Assembly (NCBI GenBank): GCA_019413955.1 | Contig: DXMX01000024.1 | Coordinates: 12,956 to 20,447 of the forward strand | DNA from: Collinsella sp. | GTDB lineage: Bacteria > Actinomycetota > Coriobacteriia > Coriobacteriales > Coriobacteriaceae | Length of the DNA: 7,492 bases | Reading direction: 5' to 3' | Part shown: piece by piece, positions 1-4,057 of the stretch | Numbering within the stretch: the first letter of the stretch is position 1 | Layout of the letters: every line of letters begins with the position of its first letter | Notes under the pieces: generated by a model | Databases searched by the model: none | The model's input: the letters and a program-made list of their open reading frames with translations, nothing else | Told to the model about the DNA's origin: nothing | Made by a program: the position numbers and the translations under genes

Positions 1-118
1 ATGCAAATGCCGTGCGCTCATCGGGCGAAAGGGCTTCTGCTTCAACGACGACGAGCTTGGGCGGTGCGCTGTTTGTGCGAAGCGTGGCTCGGTACATGCG
101 GACCGAAGAACCCGACAT
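1..118 (-). CDS. N-terminal part of an unrecognised protein, cut by window edge
   Basis: The leftward frame opens with ATG at 118-116 and stays open to the window edge, giving 39 residues that begin MSGSSVRMYRATLRT and continue through a short hydrophobic stretch (KLVVVEAEAL). An AGGAG sits about seven bases upstream of the ATG, which supports this start. No signal peptide or membrane segment is visible. The gene diverges from the small XRE regulator at 195, and the 24-bp palindrome between them is placed to control both. I do not recognise the family from so short a piece; a toxin, a metabolic gene or an unknown protein are all possible. The reading frame and start are fairly secure, the function is not. 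Confidence 0.6.
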   Translation of the reverse strand, partial: MSGSSVRMYRATLRTNSAPPKLVVVEAEALSPDERTAFA

Positions 119-141
119 AGAAAACTCCTGTGTATTCGGCA

Positions 142-165
142 AAACGTAAACTATAGTTTACGTTT
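142..165. promoter_or_regulatory. Perfect 24-bp palindrome, probable operator
   Basis: Every base pairs symmetrically around the centre between 153 and 154; the half-site is AAACGTAAACTA. It lies between the divergent starts at 118 and 195. Such symmetric sites are typical operators of small XRE-type dimers that repress their own gene and a divergent neighbour. Binding by the adjacent regulator is inferred. The central CTATAG could double as part of a -10 element for either gene, but I see no convincing -35. Confidence 0.7.
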
Positions 166-194
166 ATGTTCGGCTCCATTTCAAACTCGGCTGC

Positions 195-413
195 ATGGAC
201 GAACGTGCGAAACAGATTCTTGGCAGGCGGGTCGAAGAGACACGCAGGGACCTTGGTATCTCCAAGGTTGATTTTTGTGTGGCGACAGGAATCAGCCGAC
301 CCTACCTCGACCGAATCGAAGATGGGACGGCAAATTTCACGCTCAAGGTTCTATTTAAGATCGCGCCCGCACTCGGCATGACGGTGTCAGAGCTTCTCGA
401 GGGCATCGAATAG
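195..413 (+). CDS. Small XRE-family helix-turn-helix regulator (72 aa)
   Basis: A stand-alone Cro/C1-type DNA-binding protein with no sensor domain. The helix-turn-helix spans about residues 22-43: VDFCVATGIS forms the first helix and turn, and SRPYLDRIEDG the recognition helix. It is followed by the usual KVLFKIAPALGMTVSELL helices. The length is typical of single-domain XRE regulators, including antitoxin-like autoregulators and restriction-modification controller proteins. No in-frame start lies upstream as far as the palindrome, and the ATG at 195 has no clear Shine-Dalgarno sequence, so translation may be weak or leaderless. The perfect palindrome about 30 bp upstream is its most likely binding site. 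It converges with the asparaginase gene, leaving only 22 bp between stop codons. Its target, besides itself, is probably the divergent gene at 1-118. Confidence 0.85.
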   Translation: MDERAKQILGRRVEETRRDLGISKVDFCVATGISRPYLDRIEDGTANFTLKVLFKIAPALGMTVSELLEGIE

Positions 414-435
414 GGGATACCCGTCGACAACTGAA

Positions 436-1449
436 TTACGCCATCGGGATACGGTCGTGGTTGACTTGGCTGTAGAACAGGCGCTGGATCTCGGCGGCAT
501 CGCGTGACTGGCCGAGCGCCCACATGGTTTTGGCCACGAGCGTCTCGGTGGTCATATCGTCGCCGCGCAAAATACCCGGATGATCGGCGTAAGCTCGGCC
601 GACCTCATAAACACCCAGGTCAAGGCCCTCCTCGGGGACCTGCGTGGTCATAACGACGGTGCGACCCGAATCGACCCAGCGGAAAATTGCCTCTTGGAAC
701 GAATCGCCGGACTCGCCAAACTCGGGAATACCGCCAATGCCAAAGGTCTCAAGAATTACAGCATCGTAGCTATCGGCTAGGGCGTCCAGGATACCCGGGT
801 TCACGCCGGGCGTCAGCTTAAGGACAAATACGCGCGGATCGATACTGTCGTAGAAACGCACCGGGCTCTCATTCTGATGAGTGCCGTGAAGCCCGTTGCG
901 CACAATGCGGTCGTTGCGGATGTAGGCAATGGGCGGATAGTTGACGCTAATGAACGCGTTAAAGCTCATGGTGCGCTGCTTGCGGGCGCGCGTGCCAGCA
1001 ATGGCGACGCCGCCAAACACGATCGAAACGTCGTGCGAATGCTCGTCGAGCGCATAGAGCAGGCTCTGGTACAGGTTGAGCTTGGCGTCGGTAAAGGGAT
1101 TGCCCATGGGCTTTTGCGAGCCGGTGAGCACGATAGGCTTAGGGCTGTCCTGAATCAGATAGGAAAGCGCCGCCGCGGTGTAGCTCATGGTGTCGGTGCC
1201 GTGTAGAATCACGAATCCGTCGTGGTCGGCATAGCCCTTGACGATGACGTCGCGGATACACATCCAGTCGCTGGGGCGCATGTTGGTGCTGTCGATGTTC
1301 ATGGGCTGCACGACGTCGAGCTCGCAGAGGCCCGAGATCTCGGGGACGCTCTGGGCGAGCTCCTCACCGGTCAGGGCGGGGGAGAGGCCGTTGCCGTCCT
1401 CGGTCGATGCGATGGTGCCGCCCGTGGCGATGAGAAGGATGCGCTTCAT
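436..1449 (-). CDS. Cytoplasmic L-asparaginase (type I-like)
   Basis: Hydrolyses L-asparagine to aspartate and ammonia. The 337-residue product matches the usual length of E. coli AnsA-type enzymes. The first signature, ATGGTIAS, lies at residues 8-15 with nucleophile Thr12. The second, HGTDTM, lies at 83-88 with Thr85-Asp86 of the second catalytic triad; Lys157 in TRARKQRT is the likely triad lysine. Ser54 in NIDST is a probable substrate-binding residue. There is no signal peptide, so it acts in the cytoplasm. I chose the ATG at 1449 because MKRILLIATGGT is the standard N-terminus and AGGAA lies about nine bases upstream; a 24-residue upstream extension to 1521 would run through the promoter region. 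A promoter and an inverted repeat lie just upstream. It is divergent from guaA, a glutamine-dependent amidotransferase, but no operon links them. The choice between ansA and ansB as a name is not settled by the sequence. Confidence 0.93.
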   Translation of the reverse strand: MKRILLIATGGTIASTEDGNGLSPALTGEELAQSVPEISGLCELDVVQPMNIDSTNMRPSDWMCIRDVIVKGYADHDGFVILHGTDTMSYTAAALSYLIQDSPKPIVLTGSQKPMGNPFTDAKLNLYQSLLYALDEHSHDVSIVFGGVAIAGTRARKQRTMSFNAFISVNYPPIAYIRNDRIVRNGLHGTHQNESPVRFYDSIDPRVFVLKLTPGVNPGILDALADSYDAVILETFGIGGIPEFGESGDSFQEAIFRWVDSGRTVVMTTQVPEEGLDLGVYEVGRAYADHPGILRGDDMTTETLVAKTMWALGQSRDAAEIQRLFYSQVNHDRIPMA

Positions 1450-1499
1450 GCTGGTATTCCTATCGTATTTGCCGCCGCAGAGGCGGAGTCGTTCGGCAG

Positions 1500-1528
1500 T
1501 ATTGTGGCACAGGGCGTCCAATGTTCAA
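1500..1528 (-). promoter_or_regulatory. Candidate sigma-70-type promoter of the asparaginase gene
   Basis: Read leftward, TTGAAC (1528-1523) and ACAATA (1505-1500) are separated by 17 bases, placing transcription start about 43-45 bases before the ATG at 1449. The match to -35 and -10 consensus is reasonable. The -35 hexamer lies inside the left arm of the inverted repeat at 1524-1556. Confidence 0.5.
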
Positions 1529-1556
1529 ACGTATTACATCATCTGTAACGTTTGAA
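1524..1556. promoter_or_regulatory. Inverted repeat overlapping the asparaginase -35 box
   Basis: Arms TTCAAACGT (1524-1532) and ACGTTTGAA (1548-1556) are exact inverted copies. A second inner pair, TTACA (1534-1538) and TGTAA (1544-1548), extends the symmetry with a two-base offset. The location over the -35 box, not after a gene, argues for an operator over a terminator. The binding protein is unknown. Confidence 0.5.
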
Positions 1557-1645
1557 AACACTTCAATTGCCGTCAAACAGGGGCCCAGGTCGTGCGTTTG
1601 CCGTGCGCTGATGGCTGCGAGGGGCGAGAAACCCCATATAACGTG

Positions 1646-1651
1646 TACACT
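1646..1651 (+). promoter_or_regulatory. Possible -10 element of guaA
   Basis: TACACT lies about 66 bases upstream of the guaA start, in the only AT-rich stretch near the gene. No good -35 hexamer is found at the right distance, so this is weak. The leader that follows contains a short GC hairpin (GCGGG at 1677-1681, CCCGC at 1695-1699) just before the ribosome binding site AGAGGGGG. No purine riboswitch core is visible. Confidence 0.25.
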
Positions 1652-1716
1652 ATGAAGGCTATTTTCGTTCATTCACGCGGGTGGGCACCGGCTCCCCGCC
1701 AACAAGAGGGGGAACC

Positions 1717-3315
1717 ATGGATCAAAAGGCTTCCGCAAAGGTCCTCGTACTCGACTTTGGTGCGCAGTACGGTCAGCTCATTGCCCGTCGCGTCCGCGAC
1801 CTCAACGTGTATTCCGAGATTGTCCCCTGCGACATCTCGGCCGACGAGATTCGCGAGATGAACGCCTCTGCGCTCATCCTTTCCGGCGGTCCGGCTTCCG
1901 TGTATGCCGAGGACGCTCCGTCTATAGATCCCGCCATCTTTGACCTGGGCCTTCCCGTCCTGGGCTTCTGCTACGGCCATCAGATCACGGCCGTGACGCT
2001 CGGCGGCAAGGTCGGCCACTCCGAGGTGGGCGAGTACGGCCGCGCCACCATCACGCGCACGGCCGGCGCCAAGCTCTTTAACTCCACGCCCATGGAGCAG
2101 ACCGTGTGGATGAGCCACCGCGACGCCGTTTCCGAGGTGCCCGAGGGCTTTACCGTTACCGCCAGCACTGACGTGTGCCCGGTTGCCGCCATGGAGTGCG
2201 TCGAGCGCAAGATTTTCACCACGCAGTTCCACCCCGAGGTCAAGCACTCCGAGTATGGTCAGCAGCTGCTGAGCAACTTCCTGTTTGAGATCTGCGGCCT
2301 GGAGCCCAACTGGAGCATGGACAACCTGGTCGAGACCATGACGGCCGAGTTCCGCGAGAAGGTCGGCGACGACCGCGTGATTCTGGCCCTGTCCGGTGGC
2401 GTCGACTCCTCCGTCGTGGCTGCGCTGGGTGCTCGCGCCGTGGGCAAGCAGATGACCTGCGTGTTCATCAACCACGGCCTGCTGCGCAAGGGCGAGCCCG
2501 AGCAGGTTGAGGAGGTCTTCACCAAGCAGTTTGACGTCGACTTTATCCATGTTCACGCCGAGGACCGTTATGCCGAGCTTCTGGCCGGTGTGACCGAGCC
2601 CGAGGAGAAACGCCGCATCATCGGTACGCAGTTCTGGAAAGAGTTCTTCGCGGTTGCTCAGCAGCTCGAGACCGATGGCAAGCCGGTCAAGTATCTGGCT
2701 CAGGGCACCATCTATCCCGACATCATCGAGTCCGGCGCTCGTAAGACGGGCGGCAAGACGGCCACCATCAAGAGCCACCACAACCTGATCCCGTTCCCCG
2801 AGGGCGTGCACTTCGACCTTATTGAGCCGCTCGACCACTTCTTTAAGGACGAGGTTCGCGCGCTTGGTCTGGCGCTGGGCCTGCCGGGTCACATCGTGTT
2901 CCGCCAGCCTTTCCCGGGCCCGGGTCTGGCCATCCGCATCATCGGTGCGGTCGACAAGGAGAAGCTCGAGATCCTCAAGAACGCTGACGCTATCGTGCGC
3001 GAGGAGCTCGACGCCTACAACCAGCGTCTGTTTGAGCAGACTGGCGAGCGCAACTCCGAGCACAGCTGCTGGCAGTATTTCGCGGTCCTGCCCGACATCA
3101 AGTCCGTCGGTGTTATGGGCGACGAGCGCACCTATCAGCGCCCGATCATCCTGCGTGCCGTCGAGTCCAGCGATGCCATGACCGCCGACTGGGCCAAGCT
3201 GCCCTACGACGTGCTGGCCCGCATTTCCGGCCGCATCGTGGCCGAGGTTCCCGGCGCCAACCGCGTGTGCTACGACATCACATCTAAGCCGCCCGCGACC
3301 ATCGAGTGGGAGTAA
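1717..3315 (+). CDS. guaA: GMP synthase, glutamine-hydrolysing
   Basis: Converts XMP, ATP and glutamine to GMP, the last step of de novo guanine nucleotide synthesis, in the cytoplasm. The 532 residues follow the normal order. The class I glutamine amidotransferase domain covers about 8-195, with GFCYGHQ carrying nucleophile Cys85 and FHPEV supplying His172 and Glu174. The ATP-pyrophosphatase domain has the P-loop SGGVDSS at 226-232. The C-terminal dimerisation domain ends with the family's conserved KPPATIEWE. The ATG at 1717 is preferred over a GTG at 1681 because AGAGGGGG lies a few bases before it and DQKASAKVLVLDFGAQYGQ is the standard beginning. All key residues are intact, so the enzyme should be functional. 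It is transcribed alone: divergent from asparaginase on the left, closed by a strong terminator on the right. Confidence 0.98.
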   Translation: MDQKASAKVLVLDFGAQYGQLIARRVRDLNVYSEIVPCDISADEIREMNASALILSGGPASVYAEDAPSIDPAIFDLGLPVLGFCYGHQITAVTLGGKVGHSEVGEYGRATITRTAGAKLFNSTPMEQTVWMSHRDAVSEVPEGFTVTASTDVCPVAAMECVERKIFTTQFHPEVKHSEYGQQLLSNFLFEICGLEPNWSMDNLVETMTAEFREKVGDDRVILALSGGVDSSVVAALGARAVGKQMTCVFINHGLLRKGEPEQVEEVFTKQFDVDFIHVHAEDRYAELLAGVTEPEEKRRIIGTQFWKEFFAVAQQLETDGKPVKYLAQGTIYPDIIESGARKTGGKTATIKSHHNLIPFPEGVHFDLIEPLDHFFKDEVRALGLALGLPGHIVFRQPFPGPGLAIRIIGAVDKEKLEILKNADAIVREELDAYNQRLFEQTGERNSEHSCWQYFAVLPDIKSVGVMGDERTYQRPIILRAVESSDAMTADWAKLPYDVLARISGRIVAEVPGANRVCYDITSKPPATIEWE

Positions 3316-3333
3316 ACGATATTCGTTGATTTC

Positions 3334-3376
3334 AAGCCTCTGACCTGCGAAAACAGGTCGGGGGCTTCTTATTTTG
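3334..3376 (+). terminator. Rho-independent terminator of guaA
   Basis: A 14-bp stem (3334-3347 with 3354-3367, two G-T wobbles) closes a six-base CGAAAA loop and is followed by CTTATTTT. It starts 18 bases after the guaA stop codon. Structure and position are typical of an intrinsic terminator. Confidence 0.92.
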
Positions 3377-3409
3377 CAACCTCTGTGCAACCTTTGCGGT
3401 TTCGCGCCC

Positions 3410-3438
3410 CGTGAACAGGGGACGTAGCACTGTTCACG
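3410..3438. repeat. REP-like palindromic element
   Basis: Arms CGTGAACAG (3410-3418) and CTGTTCACG (3430-3438) are exact inverted copies around an 11-base loop. The left arm runs into GGGGACG, and the whole resembles the imperfect palindromes with an ACAGGGGACG core that are scattered between genes in many bacteria and linked to RAYT (IS200-like) transposases. Assignment to that class is from memory of the core motif. One copy is visible here, so its repeated nature is not shown within the window. Confidence 0.45.
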
Positions 3439-3460
3439 TCTGGGCCCATATCCGCACCGA

Positions 3461-3740
3461 TCATTGCCCGCGCTGCTTCTGCTTGCGCTTCAGCTTCCGC
3501 TGCTCGAGGCACGTCGCCCGGTGTTCCTCGCCAGAGGAGAGCTGGCCGTTCCTTGCGAAACCGCGAGGCCACCTATATCCGCTTGCTGCGGGCTTGCTTG
3601 AACCAGTTCCTTTTGAAAGAGCCTATACCTCCGAAGAACTTGTTGTACGTCTCACCGTCCTCCTTGGCCTCGTACTTGACCAAGGCAAGTTCGATAGTAC
3701 AGAGGTAATCCGCCACTTGCTCGAGACGGTAGTCGGTCAT
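3461..3740 (-). pseudogene. Leftward small gene remnant with apparent frameshift
   Basis: From ATG at 3740 the frame reads 55 residues (MTDYRLEQVADYL, then ALVKYEAKEDGETYNKFF, ending KQARSKRI) and stops at TAG 3575-3573. Its codons (GAC, TAC, AAG, GAG, TTC) resemble the neighbouring real genes. Downstream the good codon usage moves to the next frame, open from 3622, which ends LEQRKLKRKQKQRGQ at TGA 3463-3461, a plausible basic C-terminus. A single frameshift between about 3622 and 3573 would join them into one protein of about 93 residues. No Shine-Dalgarno sequence is evident before 3740, so the original gene may have started further upstream. The family is not recognised. It could instead be an intact 55-residue gene. 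Confidence 0.4.
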
Positions 3741-3773
3741 CGAGGTCTTGCGGCGTCGGACGACCCCTTTTGA

Positions 3774-3929
3774 GAGGACCTTGCCCACCGAGTCGTCTCG
3801 CCCGCGGAACAGAAGGAGCGCATCCTCGCGACCTTCGGCGACCTGTGCTGCGAGATGGAGGGCTGCACCATCGTGCAGGGCCCTTTCCAAAGCGAAGTGT
3901 CGAGCCGAAGTGTTGAGCGTCGGCCCTGA
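3774..3929 (+). pseudogene. Fragment resembling MTA/SAH nucleosidase
   Basis: A 51-codon open stretch without a start codon of its own contains AEQKERILATFGDLCCEMEG at about residues 11-30. The C-x-E-M-E-G motif within a gatekeeping TFGDL context matches the segment around the catalytic-site Met-Glu pair of 5'-methylthioadenosine/S-adenosylhomocysteine nucleosidase, normally about 230 residues. Homology seems confined to about 3792-3881; the nucleoside-binding beginning and the VIRAISD-type end are absent. The codons used are those of the neighbouring real genes. A leftward frame at 3741-3998 is the antisense shadow of this fragment. I read it as a decayed or transferred scrap, not a gene; the match is by memory of the motif. 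Confidence 0.45.
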
Positions 3930-4027
3930 ATGTTCAATGGCCGTTGTTTTCTGCCCCTCAAGTGGTGGACTTTTCCTCGGAGCTGTTGATTCCCCCACGC
4001 GCCCCCTTCCGTTCTCTGTTCTCCCCT

Positions 4028-4049
4028 TATACTCCTTGTACGAGGAGGT
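4028..4049 (+). promoter_or_regulatory. -10 box and ribosome binding site of the LevR-like gene
   Basis: TATACT (4028-4033) is a strong -10 match; the -35 region is poor. AGGAGGT (4043-4049) lies eight bases before the ATG at 4058 and fixes that start. CTCCT (4032-4036) and AGGAG (4043-4047) are inverted copies separated by six bases, so the ribosome binding site could be paired if transcription begins upstream of 4032, or the repeat could be a small operator at the promoter. Confidence 0.5.
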
Positions 4050-4057
4050 AAGAAGTC

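Larger units (their letters stand above)
3377..4057. other. 680-bp region without a recognised intact gene
   Basis: This interval separates the guaA terminator from the LevR-like gene. It holds a REP-like palindrome, a leftward coding-like stretch with a probable frameshift, a short rightward remnant of an MTA/SAH nucleosidase and, at its end, the promoter and ribosome binding site of the regulator. Several longer open frames cross it on both strands, but they change coding quality along their length and fit remnants better than genes. From about 3930 to 4020 I see nothing specific. Confidence 0.6.

Noticed and set aside
1450..1521. 24-residue N-terminal extension of asparaginase
   Set aside because: It would precede the canonical MKRILLIATGGT start, has no ribosome binding site of its own and overlaps the proposed promoter.
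1600..1716. Guanine riboswitch in the guaA leader
   Set aside because: The conserved purine-riboswitch core and the paired loops are not found; only a short GC hairpin is present.
1669..3390. A 573-codon leftward open frame covering all of guaA
   Set aside because: It is the antisense shadow of guaA, produced by GC-rich third positions. It has low-complexity Leu/Ala/Asp/Val/Gly composition and runs through the guaA terminator, while guaA has every catalytic motif.
3330..3400. Integrative-element attachment site at the 3' end of guaA
   Set aside because: guaA is a known integration target in several bacteria, but no integrase gene and no duplicated guaA 3' end are seen in the window.
3369..3572. 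Leftward 67-codon GTG-started frame
   Set aside because: Poor codon usage, no ribosome binding site, and it overlaps both the REP-like palindrome and the guaA terminator.
3411..3773. Rightward 120-codon GTG-started frame
   Set aside because: It starts inside the REP-like arm and is antisense to the stretch with host-like codon usage; no motif or ribosome binding site is seen.
3741..3998. Leftward frame extending the 55-residue ORF to 141 residues
   Set aside because: This upstream part is the reverse complement of the nucleosidase-like fragment, whose codon usage favours the rightward strand, and no ribosome binding site precedes the ATG at 3998.
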